Positions 35,355 through 44,163 of a stretch of DNA of 64,000 nucleotides are shown here, in pieces. The first letter of the stretch is position 1; each line of letters begins with the position of its first letter. Position numbers and translations under genes: made by a program. This DNA comes from an uncultured Eremococcus sp. (GTDB lineage: Bacteria; Bacillota; Bacilli; Lactobacillales; Aerococcaceae): the NCBI GenBank assembly GCA_943914835.1, contig CALUDO010000002.1, positions 46,174 through 110,173 of the forward strand, written 5' to 3'. Below the pieces are notes generated by a model that was given only the letters and a program-made list of their open reading frames with translations, was not told where the DNA came from and made no database searches.

Positions 35355-36209
35355 TTAGGCTCCTTCCTGATTAGTGACATAGACAAAATATTCTTGCAAT
35401 CCTAAGCTAGCTACTTGAATCTCTTCAGGTAAGTCTGATGGAATATCACCCAAAACGGCTACTTCCTGGAGACTCCCTAACTTCTCTCGGCCTACAATTC
35501 TCAAATCATGACTAAGTAAATCTACTAGGTCTGATGGTCCTCTCAGGATATGTCCCATGCTTAAGATATCGTCAATAGATGCTTCTTGCAGAAGCCTTCC
35601 TTGGTCAATGATAATCACCCTTTCTAAAAGAAAGGCAATTTCTTCAATAATATGAGTTGATATGACAAAGGTCCTTGGCCGTCGATCATAAGCTTCTAAA
35701 AGTTTACTGTTAAATAGATGACGATGGTTGGCATCCAAGCCCAAGACCGGTTCATCTAAGAAAACATATTCAGCAGACACACACAAGGCAGCAATCAATT
35801 GACCAATGGACCGGTAGCCAGTTGATAAGGATTTAAATTTCTTAGACAAATCAAGACCAAAAGACTCAGCGAGTTGATTCGCGAAATCCCAATCAAATCC
35901 GCCCATAATTTGATCTAAGACCTGGTAATTCGTCTTCACCTTATCTCCCGGATTAAACCATAACATTTCATTCATTAGATAGACTTGCTGACGGGCCGTT
36001 TGATCATTTTGTAAGTTTCGATGATCTAGTCTAACCTCTCCGTGACTAGAATTGATTCGCTGGCTAATGATGTTCAGAAGTGTGGTCTTACCTGCACCAT
36101 TTCGGCCTAGGAGGCCATATATTTTCTTGTTGTCTATCTGCAAGGATATGCTGTCTAGAGCCTCCTGTTTACCATACTTCTTGCTAAGGTCTTTAACCAC
36201 TAATGTCAT
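35355..36209 (-). CDS. ABC transporter ATPase (GntR-linked unit)
   Basis: A 284-aa ATPase with Walker A GRNGAGKTT, a shortened signature region (LSTGYRSIGQL), Walker B YVFLDEPVLGLD and the switch His in STHIIEE. Its C-terminal ~70 residues are variable. The ATG at 36209 is inside the end of the GntR gene (17-bp overlap) behind AAAGGAG, so the two are coupled. The signature LSTGY in place of LSGGQ is seen in several YtrB/bacitracin-type exporters. Confidence 0.9.
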   Translation of the reverse strand: MTLVVKDLSKKYGKQEALDSISLQIDNKKIYGLLGRNGAGKTTLLNIISQRINSSHGEVRLDHRNLQNDQTARQQVYLMNEMLWFNPGDKVKTNYQVLDQIMGGFDWDFANQLAESFGLDLSKKFKSLSTGYRSIGQLIAALCVSAEYVFLDEPVLGLDANHRHLFNSKLLEAYDRRPRTFVISTHIIEEIAFLLERVIIIDQGRLLQEASIDDILSMGHILRGPSDLVDLLSHDLRIVGREKLGSLQEVAVLGDIPSDLPEEIQVASLGLQEYFVYVTNQEGA

Positions 36210-36573
36210 TTCTATACTCCTTTCGAATCCAATCAAGTAATTCACTCTCTGTCATCCCTAAATCTTGAGCTTCCTTAATTACTGCCGGCAGCGTATGCTT
36301 TTGGAATCGGTCAACCTGTTTCTTTTGAATAATCTCCTTGCCACCAGGTTTGACAAAGGTACCTAAGCCTCGCCGCTTTTCTAAAATCCCCTGGTCTACC
36401 AAGAGGTTCATCCCCTTTAAAACAGTGGCTGGATTTAGTTGGTAGGTCTTGGATATTTCAGTTGTTGAAGGAACCTGGTCTCCTTCTCGGTATAGTCCCA
36501 CAAATATTTCCTGCTCTAATTGCTCGGCCACTTGCTCAAATAAAGCTACGGACCCGTTATAATCAAATTTCAT
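36193..36573 (-). CDS. GntR-family regulator (YtrA type)
   Basis: A 126-aa protein with a winged helix (about 10-75, SLT-like YQLNPATVLKGMNLLVDQGILEKR core) and a short C-terminal helix pair, the size of YtrA-subfamily repressors. It is the first gene of its three-gene operon. A GTTAGTT-N8-AACTAAC inverted repeat right after its -10 is the likely operator, giving autoregulation. Confidence 0.9.
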   Translation of the reverse strand: MKFDYNGSVALFEQVAEQLEQEIFVGLYREGDQVPSTTEISKTYQLNPATVLKGMNLLVDQGILEKRRGLGTFVKPGGKEIIQKKQVDRFQKHTLPAVIKEAQDLGMTESELLDWIRKEYRNDISG

Positions 36574-36613
36574 CGTCTCTCCTTTCCATTATCCGAAGGA
36601 TTTCTCTTGTTTG

Positions 36614-36635
36614 GTTAGTTGCTTATGTAACTAAC
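36614..36635 (-). promoter_or_regulatory. Candidate GntR/YtrA operator
   Basis: Perfect 7-bp inverted repeat GTTAGTT (36614-36620) and AACTAAC (36629-36635) with 8-base spacer, overlapping the transcription start of the gntR operon. Confidence 0.55.
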
Positions 36636-36662
36636 TATAAAAGCAAATGCATTGCTTGTCAA
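36634..36662 (-). promoter_or_regulatory. gntR operon promoter
   Basis: TTGACA... read on the minus strand at 36662-36657, 17-base spacer, TATAGT at 36639-36634. Confidence 0.75.
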
Positions 36663-36677
36663 CTAGAAATGTATCTA

Positions 36678-36706
36678 TTGTCAGTTTTGTAACTTTAGTC
36701 TATAAT
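36678..36706 (+). promoter_or_regulatory. psuK promoter
   Basis: TTGTCA (36678-36683), 17-base spacer, TATAAT (36701-36706), divergent from the gntR promoter. Confidence 0.8.
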
Positions 36707-36743
36707 TAAGACAAATGTTCAAAATAACTCTGGAGGTGACGCC

Positions 36744-37868
36744 TTGTCATTAACTAAGAATGAAGCCCGAGTCCTTGAAATCATTAAAGAAGATCCTTTT
36801 ATCTCCCAACTGAAGTTGGCGAGTCGCTTAGACCTTACCCGGTCTACGGTAGCGAGTGTTATTTCAAGCCTAACCCAGAAGCATTATCTTTTAGGACGGG
36901 CCTATATGGTCAACGAGAGCAATCAAATCATATGCATCGGGGGCATGAATATTGACCGAAAATTCGTCCTCGATGGTCCCCTGGTCGCCAAAACCTCTAA
37001 CCCCGCTTCTTGCCATGTCAGTGTTGGCGGTGTCGGCCGGAATGTCGCAGAAAATCTCGGTCGACTCCAAGTCAATGTCTCTATGCTTTCCATGGCCGGA
37101 GATGACCAAGACTATCAAATTATTAAAGAAGCTAGTCAACCTTACGTAGATATGAATTTAGTCCACCTAGATCCTAACTACCGCACAGGAACCTATAATG
37201 CTGTCCTCGATAATACTGGTGAGATGCAAGTGGCCATGGCTGATATGGAAGTATGTGACCACCTGACCCTAGATTGGCTCCACCAATACCAAGCCCTGAT
37301 TCAAGGGGCTAAACACCTGATTTTGGACTTGAACCCTCCAAAGGAAACGATTAGCCAAGTGATTGAATGGGCTCAAGCTAGAGATATCCCTTTACATATC
37401 GTCCCGGTCTCCTCGCCCAAAATGACCCACCTACCGGATGACCTCCAAGGAGTTCATTGGATGATCGTCAACCAGGATGAATCGGAAGCCTATTTCAACC
37501 GCCAGGTTGAAAGTAAGGAAGACCTGATAGACCTAGCTCAGGCTTGGATTGACCGTGGTGTCCGCCAGGTGGCCATTACCCGGGGCAAAGAAGCGACCTA
37601 TTACCTAAGCCATACTGGGGAAGAGGCTTGGTTAGAGCCGCCTCACCTTGACCATATTCAAGATGTCACCGGAGCCGGAGATGCCTACGCGGCGGGTATC
37701 ATTTATGGAAGTATTCAAGACTTACCTGAGATTGAATCTATCCGACTAGGTATGGCTAACGCTTACCACACCATACAATCTGATCAAACCGTCCGACCCA
37801 ACCTAAGTCCTAGCCGCATCATGGACGAAAGTCAATCGCTCTTTTCATCAAACCACTCAAACCATTAA
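36744..37868 (+). CDS. psuK: Pseudouridine kinase with N-terminal helix-turn-helix
   Basis: The 374-aa protein carries a MarR/Lrp-like winged helix in the first ~55 residues and a PfkB sugar-kinase domain after it (GGMNIDRKF start, SVGGVGRNVAENL sugar loop, DVTGAGDAYAAG catalytic motif with the Asp base). It phosphorylates pseudouridine to its 5'-phosphate. The fused DNA-binding part suggests that the protein may also control transcription. The start is a TTG at 36744 behind GGAGGTGA. psuG follows at 23 bp. Confidence 0.92.
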   Translation: MSLTKNEARVLEIIKEDPFISQLKLASRLDLTRSTVASVISSLTQKHYLLGRAYMVNESNQIICIGGMNIDRKFVLDGPLVAKTSNPASCHVSVGGVGRNVAENLGRLQVNVSMLSMAGDDQDYQIIKEASQPYVDMNLVHLDPNYRTGTYNAVLDNTGEMQVAMADMEVCDHLTLDWLHQYQALIQGAKHLILDLNPPKETISQVIEWAQARDIPLHIVPVSSPKMTHLPDDLQGVHWMIVNQDESEAYFNRQVESKEDLIDLAQAWIDRGVRQVAITRGKEATYYLSHTGEEAWLEPPHLDHIQDVTGAGDAYAAGIIYGSIQDLPEIESIRLGMANAYHTIQSDQTVRPNLSPSRIMDESQSLFSSNHSNH

Positions 37869-37891
37869 AGAAGACTATAGGAGGAAAATAT

Positions 37892-38812
37892 ATGAACCCT
37901 AATTTATTAGACATTAACCAAGAAGTTCAGACTGCCCTAGACCAAAAGCAAGCTGTTGTGGCCCTGGAGTCCACTATTATTTCTCATGGTATGCCTTACC
38001 CTCAAAATGTGGAAATGGCCAAAAAAGTAGAAGATATTATCCGACAAGCAGGAGCTGTCCCAGCCACCATCGCCATTATGGATGGCAAAATCAAAGTGGG
38101 CTTAGATCCAGAAGACCTAGAACGCTTGGCTTCTGAAGACCATGTAGCCAAGGTATCTCGTCGAGACATGGCTAAAGTTCTAGCAAGCGGTGGCCTAGGA
38201 GCAACCACCGTGGCCACCACCATGATGGGAGCCCATATGGCCGGCATCAAGGTTTTCGTCACTGGTGGCATCGGAGGCGTTCACCGCGGAGTTGAAGACA
38301 CTATGGATATCTCAGCAGACTTGGAAGAATTGGCCCACACACCCGTCACCGTAGTATGTGCTGGAGCCAAAGCCATCTTGGACCTACCCCGTACCTTAGA
38401 ATATCTTGAAACCAAGGGTGTTCCAGTCATTGGTTATCAAACAGATATGCTACCCGCCTTCTACACATCGACCTCTGACTACCAACTCAATGCCCGGGCT
38501 AATTCTGCCCAAGAAATCGCTTCGATTATGGACTATAGTGACCAACTAGACCTTCAAGGAGGTATCTTGGTGACCAACCCTATCCCTAAAGAAGCTGAAA
38601 TTCCTCATGAAACTATTGACACAATCATTGACCAAGCACTTGCAGAAGCAGAGGCCCAAGGGATCTCTGGTAAAGACACGACCCCCTTCCTCTTAGCTAA
38701 AATTGTGGAATTAACGGACGGTGCCAGTCTCGACACCAATATCGCCCTAGTCTACAACAATGCTAGAGTTGGCGCAGAAATCGCTGTAGCCTATCAAAGT
38801 TCAAAAGCTTAG
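37892..38812 (+). CDS. psuG: Pseudouridine-5'-phosphate glycosidase
   Basis: A 306-aa enzyme that splits pseudouridine-5'-phosphate into uracil and ribose-5-phosphate. Family segments visible include VALESTIISHGMPYPQN, the GGLGATTVATTM stretch, VFVTGGIGGVHRG and the C-terminal LVYNNARVGAEIAV. Length is typical. With psuK it forms a complete two-step pathway; no psuT-like transporter is next to it. Confidence 0.96.
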   Translation: MNPNLLDINQEVQTALDQKQAVVALESTIISHGMPYPQNVEMAKKVEDIIRQAGAVPATIAIMDGKIKVGLDPEDLERLASEDHVAKVSRRDMAKVLASGGLGATTVATTMMGAHMAGIKVFVTGGIGGVHRGVEDTMDISADLEELAHTPVTVVCAGAKAILDLPRTLEYLETKGVPVIGYQTDMLPAFYTSTSDYQLNARANSAQEIASIMDYSDQLDLQGGILVTNPIPKEAEIPHETIDTIIDQALAEAEAQGISGKDTTPFLLAKIVELTDGASLDTNIALVYNNARVGAEIAVAYQSSKA

Positions 38813-38844
38813 ATTTAAGGGATAACTATAAGGAAAAAGTCATG

Positions 38845-38881
38845 GCAGACCCAGCGTACAAATGTCTAGGTCTGCTTTTTT
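38845..38881 (+). terminator. Terminator after psuG
   Basis: GCAGACC / GGTCTGC stem with an inner partial stem, followed by TTTTTT. Confidence 0.7.
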
Positions 38882-38921
38882 CAATTTTAACCGATCAACC
38901 TTCGAAAGGAGACTTAAATTC

Positions 38922-39397
38922 ATGTTCCATGACAAAGAATACTGGTTAAACCACCTAGACCTTTCCCCCCACCAAGAAGGGGGTTACTTCAAAGAAATCC
39001 TAGCCAGCCAAGAGGCCCTCAACTTAGACCGCGGTCAGCGTCCCCTCTATACTTCAATCTATTTTCTACTTGATGACCAATCTCCATCTCGCTTTCACCG
39101 ACTACAAAGCGATGAAATTTGGTACTTTCACGACGGTCAATCCCTGACCATCCACCTCTTAAAGCCTGACAAATCCTACCAAGCAGTTGATTTAGGTCCT
39201 CAGGTCGACCAAGGAGAGGTCCTTCAGTACCGGGTTCCGGCTGGAACTATATTTGGTTCATCTGTCCAATCTGGTTACAGCCTAGTTTTTGTATGGTTGC
39301 CCCCGGATTTGATTACCGTGATTTTGAACTCATTGACCGTCAAAGCCTCTTAAGTCAATACCCTGACCAAGAGGCAATTATCGAATTACTAAGCTAA
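38922..39397 (+). pseudogene. DUF985 cupin gene, frameshifted in a T run
   Basis: The start at 38922 has AAAGGAG upstream, and the first ~120 codons match the DUF985 cupin family (NHLDLSPHQEGGYF, SRFHRLQSDEIWYFHDG, VPAGTIFGS). At about 39288 (a T5 run) the reading changes. In the given frame translation goes on to a stop at 39353 with unrelated residues. Adding one T restores CMVAPGFDYRDFEL and runs to a TAA at 39395-39397. So this is either a true one-base deletion or a sequencing/assembly error. The intact protein would be about 158 residues. Confidence 0.85.
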
Positions 39398-39402
39398 AAA
39401 AA

Positions 39403-39433
39403 GAGAGGCCAGTCAATCTGCCTCTCCATAATT
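39403..39433 (-). terminator. Terminator between cupin and LLM genes
   Basis: GAGAGGC / GCCTCTC stem with 10-base loop; T7 on the minus strand and TTTTTT shortly after on the plus strand. Confidence 0.72.
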
Positions 39434-39444
39434 TTTTATGCTAC

Positions 39445-40425
39445 TTAAATTAACCGGTCTGCTAGAGCCTGATACATTTGTAACTTATCGTCAACGGCTT
39501 CCATATAGGTGACCAGCATAATTTCATCTGCCTGATAATGAGCTTGCAATTCTTTTATCCGCTCAGCCACCTGGTCATAGCTACCAATGATTGCATTCCG
39601 GTCTCTTTGACCATGGGCACGAAGAAGCTCTTTATAGTCGTCACTAAAAGCATCCGGTGACTGGAAAGCCAAGGGACGGTCAGTCATCAAAGAATACCTA
39701 AAAGATAGACTCGTTAAAGCCAATTCTTGAGCCTCCGCTTCGCTTTCCCCTGCTACCACACTAAGAGCTGATAGGGTCTGGGCTTGGTCCTTAGACCCTT
39801 GATAATTGGCCCGGTAGTGGTTAAGAATCTCTGGGTTCTGGTGGCCCGTAAAGAATTGGGCATAGGCATAATTCATTTGATGGTGGCCAGCCCAGGCGGC
39901 TGATTGCCCTGAAGAGCCTAGCAGCCAATATTCTGGTGGTGTTGCCGCTTTAGGCGTCACTTTGACCTGTCCGTAAGGGTGGCCTTGAGGTAAGTCTGAC
40001 CGCATCAACTGTAGGGTTTCTTCAATCAAATCATTAATCGCCTCAGGATCAATCACCCGACCCTGGTTTAAAGCATAGGCCGAAGTAATGTCACCACCTG
40101 GAGCTCGGCCTAGGCCCATATCTACCCGACCTGGATAGAGACTGGCTAAGGTATTGAAACGTTCAGCCATTTGCAAAGACCCATAATGCATGGCCATGAC
40201 TCCACCGGTCCCCACCCGAATATGGTCTGTATTTGCCAAGAGATAGCCCGCTAAAATATCTGGGGCAGAAGACAACATGGATAAGGAATTATGATGTTCC
40301 GCCAACCAAATCCGACGGTAACCGGCCGCCTCAACTCCTTGAGCTAGAACCTGCAAATCAGACAAGGTTTCTTCGCTGGTGTGCCCTTCAAAGCAAGGCA
40401 CTTGTTCTAAAATCGATAACTTCAT
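39445..40425 (-). CDS. LLM-class flavin-dependent oxidoreductase
   Basis: A 326-aa luciferase-like monooxygenase of the group with the MsrC-like start (LSILEQVP, YRRIWLAEHHN) and the conserved GRAPGGD motif. It is expected to use FMNH2 from a separate reductase; the substrate is unknown. Starts at 40425 behind AAGGAG. It is monocistronic, ending at the terminator at 39403-39433, with the B3/4 gene's terminator upstream. Confidence 0.9.
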   Translation of the reverse strand: MKLSILEQVPCFEGHTSEETLSDLQVLAQGVEAAGYRRIWLAEHHNSLSMLSSAPDILAGYLLANTDHIRVGTGGVMAMHYGSLQMAERFNTLASLYPGRVDMGLGRAPGGDITSAYALNQGRVIDPEAINDLIEETLQLMRSDLPQGHPYGQVKVTPKAATPPEYWLLGSSGQSAAWAGHHQMNYAYAQFFTGHQNPEILNHYRANYQGSKDQAQTLSALSVVAGESEAEAQELALTSLSFRYSLMTDRPLAFQSPDAFSDDYKELLRAHGQRDRNAIIGSYDQVAERIKELQAHYQADEIMLVTYMEAVDDKLQMYQALADRLI

Positions 40426-40525
40426 CTCAATCTCCTTCTTTCTCCATTTACTACCGACTTATTAAAGTGACAGCCCTAGTCTACTAGATGCCCCCTAGCC
40501 TGTCCCCTAAACCGCTCATTCAAAA

Positions 40526-40558
40526 CAAAAAGACCCAAAGCAATCCGGCTTTAGGTCT
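40526..40558 (-). terminator. Terminator after the B3/4 gene
   Basis: AGACCTAAAGC / GCTTTGGGTCT stem (minus strand) followed by TTTTTG. Confidence 0.82.
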
Positions 40559-40569
40559 GAATCTGATGC

Positions 40570-41277
40570 CTATAGGTCAACTTGTGGTTGGTCTTGGGTC
40601 ACTCGGTGGATACTTCCTTCTACTCCTAGGTATTCTTTAGCCAAGGCTTGCATCTCATGAATCGCTTGACTGGCCGCTTCAGCTTGATCAGCTGACGCAT
40701 TATCCACAATGACAAAAGCGTTCTTAGTATCTTCAGTTAACATCGTCCTTTGCGCCTCACGCCAATTCAAGCACCGGCAAATAGCACCTGCTTGGTCATA
40801 GTAAATAATCTCTCCTTCCAAAGCGGGTGAATCTTCATCTGCACCTAGAGGACGGAAGGCCTCGCCTCCGGCTGCTTGACCCAAGTGGATGTCTCCTTCC
40901 ATTTGGTCAATATCCTCCCCGCCTAGGGGGAGACCATATTTCAAGGAAATATAATTATACAAGTCAACCAAAGGAATAATAGGACTGAATTCATGGCCTT
41001 GGTTCACGCGTTTGAGCAGCGCTTCAATCGATGACCGGGCCCCCTTCTTAGTCTTAAATTTCTTAAAGCTTTCTCACCAGATTGAAACGGCCGGATTCTG
41101 GCTGAAGGTTTCATGCCCTAAGTGAGTCTTAGCCAGGCGGCCTCCTTCTTTAAGTAATTTAGCATAGTCTTCCTCATTATTCTGATAGTGGTTATCAATC
41201 CCTTTAAGCACCAAGACATTAATCGATGCATCCGGGAAGAGATCCCAGTAGGCTGGGTCAACGACAAATCGTGTCAT
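40570..41277 (-). pseudogene. B3/4 (tRNA-editing-like) domain protein, interrupted by one in-frame stop
   Basis: Read from the ATG at 41277, the frame meets TGA at 41076-41074 and then goes on open to 40570 without further stops (235 sense codons in all). Residues on both sides of the stop join in a pattern typical of the B3/B4 domain shared with phenylalanyl-tRNA synthetase beta (AVSIW-stop-ESFKKF, RSSIEALLKRV, LVDLYNYISLKYGLPLGGED). In relatives this site is W-R-E, so a CGA-to-TGA change explains it. Either a recent pseudogene, an error, or read-through. Stand-alone B3/4 proteins are thought to edit misacylated tRNA. Confidence 0.85.
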
Positions 41278-41368
41278 ACTTATCTCTCCTTTATATTATC
41301 ATATTGATAGTATACCATAGCAGACTAGTCTTGGGCCTCTCACCTAACCCTTTATAACTCAAAAAATT

Positions 41369-41388
41369 AAGTTTACAAAAGTAAACTT
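41369..41388 (+). promoter_or_regulatory. Perfect 8-4-8 palindrome (operator candidate)
   Basis: AAGTTTAC-AAAA-GTAAACTT, directly 5' of the -35 at 41394. I could not match it to a known regulator with certainty. Confidence 0.6.
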
Positions 41389-41393
41389 ACTTC

Positions 41394-41422
41394 TTGACAT
41401 TCCCTCTTAGCAACGATACAGT
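41394..41422 (+). promoter_or_regulatory. Promoter of the peptide/nickel-type importer
   Basis: TTGACA (41394-41399), 17-base spacer, TACAGT (41417-41422). Confidence 0.65.
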
Positions 41423-41623
41423 AGCGGAGGTTGCTCCTATTATATAAGTAATTAAAGGGTAAATATTACGACTTAAAGATAAATGCTTATAATTTGCATT
41501 TGAATGTTAATTCTCTGATAATCAAGGAGCTGTTCTTAAGGGCTAACTAATTGGGCTAAGGCCTTTAATGAAAACAAATGATTCCCTGTCCCATGCCAAT
41601 CACCAAAAAAGAGGAGTTTGTAT

Positions 41624-43180
41624 ATGAAACCAAAGAAATTATACTTATTATTAATGATTACGACTCTGCTGGGCTTCACTATCTGTTCAACTCAAACTAG
41701 CCAGGCTCAAGAAACTATTAACCATCAAGATACCTTTGTTTATGCAATATCTGGCGAACCTATTTCTATGAATCCCTTAACAACCTCAGACCGGTGGGGG
41801 CTGACAGTGACTAACATCATCTTCTCCCCCTTGGCTCGCGCCGATGCTGAGGGGAATTTGGAAATGGAATTAGCCGAAAACATCGACCAGAGTGAAGATG
41901 GTCAAACGATCACTGTCACATTGCGGTCGGATGCCAAATTCTCTGATGGTCATCCTGTTACAGCAGAGGATGTAGTCTTTACTTACCAACAATTAATGGA
42001 CCCAGCCAACGGTCAAGAAGCCAAATTCATGATTGGAGACCAACCCATATCTATCGAACAAGTGGATGACTTAACCGTTCAATTTGTCGCTCCCCAACCA
42101 TCGGGTTCGCTTTTAAATAATATTATTTTTGAAAACTACATCATCCCCAAACATGTCTACCAAGATGTGGAAGACTTCTCGGGAAACTATATTAAAGGAG
42201 TTGCCCCTGTTGGATCTGGTCCTTACCACTTAGATAAATATAACCAGGGGCGAGACTTCCGCTTCACAGCAAATCCTTACTACTACAAAGGCAAGGCCCA
42301 TATTAACCATCTAGTTTTACGTATTATTAGCAATGCACAAACTAGTAAAGCCGCCCTCTTATCCGGGGAAATTGATGCTACCCTAGTGGAACCTCTCGAT
42401 GTTTTATCAATTAAATCTGATACCATAGATACCTACCCCTATTCTGAAGGTCGGGTTGGCTATATCGGTCTCAATACTAATAACCTAGATGATCTAAACT
42501 TCCGTAAGGCTATCTTCTATGCTCTAGACCGAGAAGAAATTAATAGAGCAGCCTATTTCGACGCTAAGTATTACCAATCTGCTCACTCTATCCTGCCTCC
42601 TTCCAATCCATATTATTTTAAAGATATCGAACAATATAACCAAGATTTGGACAAGGCCAAGGACTATCTCGAGCAATCATCCTTGAAGAAAGATAGTGTT
42701 TCCATTGCCTATAATGGCGAAAGCCCCTTGGAACAGATTATTGTGACTATGGTCCAAGAAGAACTTGGTAAGATTGGGCTCAAGACCGAACTTAAGGCTA
42801 TGGATCCAGCAGCCGTCTCTGCAGCAACGCAGGATCCAGATAATAAGGCTTTCGACCTCTTTATTGGAGGTTATATTATGGGTCTGGACCCTTCAGCCTA
42901 TTCTGTCTTCTATACCTCCACAGGTACTAATAATTACTTCAACTTCTCCACACCTGAAATTGATGAGATTTTTAAGGAAGGGGCTATTGAAGTAGACCCT
43001 GACAAACGTCGAAATATTTATGACCAAGCGCAAGCCAAGGTCATGGACCAAGCGGTTTTCTTCCCTTATGTTGACAATAAGAAGATTCTAGCCGTCAACC
43101 AACGGATTAGTGGCATTGAAGAAGCTAACCTGGTCCCAATCTACCAATTCGGAGACCTGTCCAAATTATCCTTTAAATAA
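41624..43180 (+). CDS. Family 5 (peptide/nickel) substrate-binding protein
   Basis: A 518-aa extracellular binding protein of the OppA/DppA/NikA class. Typical segments are GEPISMNPL near the start, FSDGHPVTAEDVVFTY, GSGPYHLDKYNQGRDF and a late FNFSTPEIDEIF. It has a signal peptide ending in SQAQE; a Cys is present in the hydrophobic core (FTIC) but does not fit the lipobox, so it seems not to be a lipoprotein. The ATG at 41624 has GAGGAG 7 bases upstream. First gene of a complete five-gene importer. Confidence 0.92.
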   Translation: MKPKKLYLLLMITTLLGFTICSTQTSQAQETINHQDTFVYAISGEPISMNPLTTSDRWGLTVTNIIFSPLARADAEGNLEMELAENIDQSEDGQTITVTLRSDAKFSDGHPVTAEDVVFTYQQLMDPANGQEAKFMIGDQPISIEQVDDLTVQFVAPQPSGSLLNNIIFENYIIPKHVYQDVEDFSGNYIKGVAPVGSGPYHLDKYNQGRDFRFTANPYYYKGKAHINHLVLRIISNAQTSKAALLSGEIDATLVEPLDVLSIKSDTIDTYPYSEGRVGYIGLNTNNLDDLNFRKAIFYALDREEINRAAYFDAKYYQSAHSILPPSNPYYFKDIEQYNQDLDKAKDYLEQSSLKKDSVSIAYNGESPLEQIIVTMVQEELGKIGLKTELKAMDPAAVSAATQDPDNKAFDLFIGGYIMGLDPSAYSVFYTSTGTNNYFNFSTPEIDEIFKEGAIEVDPDKRRNIYDQAQAKVMDQAVFFPYVDNKKILAVNQRISGIEEANLVPIYQFGDLSKLSFK

Positions 43181-43203
43181 GTCTATAGCCTAGGAGGCCA
43201 TCT

Positions 43204-44163
43204 ATGTTTAAATATACTCTTAAAAGACTATTACAAGCGATTCCCTTGATAATCGCTATCACCTTTATTGTATTTACCTTGATTTATATTTCACCTTTTG
43301 ATGCGATTGATGCCATTACAACCCCTAATATGACCGACGCTCAAATAGAAATTATCCGCGAGCGGAATGGTTTGAATGAACCCTTCCTAATCCAATACTT
43401 CTATTGGCTCAAACAAATCCTAACAGGTAATTTCGGTATGTCCCTGATTACCCAACGAGAGATTGGTCAACAATTGGCTATGCGGATTCCCAACACCCTT
43501 ATTCTCATGGTCCCTGCCTATACGATTGCTAGTTTCCTTGCCTACCGGCTGGGACTCTATGCCGGCGCCCATAAGAACCACTTAGGAGATAAAGTGGTGG
43601 ATTTCCTAGCTTCTCTAGGGATTGCTGTCCCCCCATTCTGGTTAGGCCTACTTGTTATTTACTTCCTATCAATGAAATGGCCCCTCTTTCCAACCACAGG
43701 TATGTACAGTATTGGGGCTGAAGGTCAATTTCTTAACTTACTCTACCACCTAATACTTCCTCTAGGTGTCTTAATCTTTGCGATTACACCTAGCCTGACA
43801 CGCTATGTCAGATCCTCAGCGCTTAGCCAAGTGGATGAGAATTACATTACGGTACAGAAATCGCTGGGGGCTTCTCAAAGTGAAATCTTCAACCGCCATG
43901 TCTCACGTAATGTGCTACTTCCTTTAGTAACCCTATTAGGTCAGTCTCTACCCAGTTTAGTGACTGGAGCCATCATTACAGAAAGTATTTTCCAATGGCC
44001 AGGTGTGGGGGCTTACTTTATCGAAGCGACCAAGAAATTAGATTACCCAGTGATTATGGCTGTCCTTTTAATTACAGCTACCCTAACTATCTTAGGGAAC
44101 TTGCTAGCGGACATTCTCTACAAACGTGTCGATCCCCGTATTCAATTGGAGGTATCAGAATGA
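43204..44163 (+). CDS. Peptide/nickel ABC permease 1 (DppB/NikB type)
   Basis: A 319-aa six-helix permease with the family's N-terminal segment (YTLKRLLQAIPLIIAITFIVF), RERNGLNEPFLIQYFYWL and the EAA-type loop (SLGASQSEIFNRHVSRN). Pairs with the next permease; the stop overlaps the next start (ATGA). Confidence 0.94.
   Translation: MFKYTLKRLLQAIPLIIAITFIVFTLIYISPFDAIDAITTPNMTDAQIEIIRERNGLNEPFLIQYFYWLKQILTGNFGMSLITQREIGQQLAMRIPNTLILMVPAYTIASFLAYRLGLYAGAHKNHLGDKVVDFLASLGIAVPPFWLGLLVIYFLSMKWPLFPTTGMYSIGAEGQFLNLLYHLILPLGVLIFAITPSLTRYVRSSALSQVDENYITVQKSLGASQSEIFNRHVSRNVLLPLVTLLGQSLPSLVTGAIITESIFQWPGVGAYFIEATKKLDYPVIMAVLLITATLTILGNLLADILYKRVDPRIQLEVSE

Larger units (their letters stand above)
41278..41623 (+). 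promoter_or_regulatory. 346-bp intergenic control region of the peptide/nickel-type importer
   Basis: No gene is seen here. It holds the B3/4 gene's upstream region, the palindrome at 41369-41388, a promoter at 41394-41422, a second possible -35/-10 pair (TTACGA at 41466-41471, TATAAT at 41488-41493) and an untranslated leader of about 130-190 bases without a recognised riboswitch. Confidence 0.5.

Noticed and set aside
41430..41623. Riboswitch in the long leader of the peptide/nickel-type importer
   Set aside because: I could not see conserved motifs of cobalamin, NiCo or other known riboswitches.
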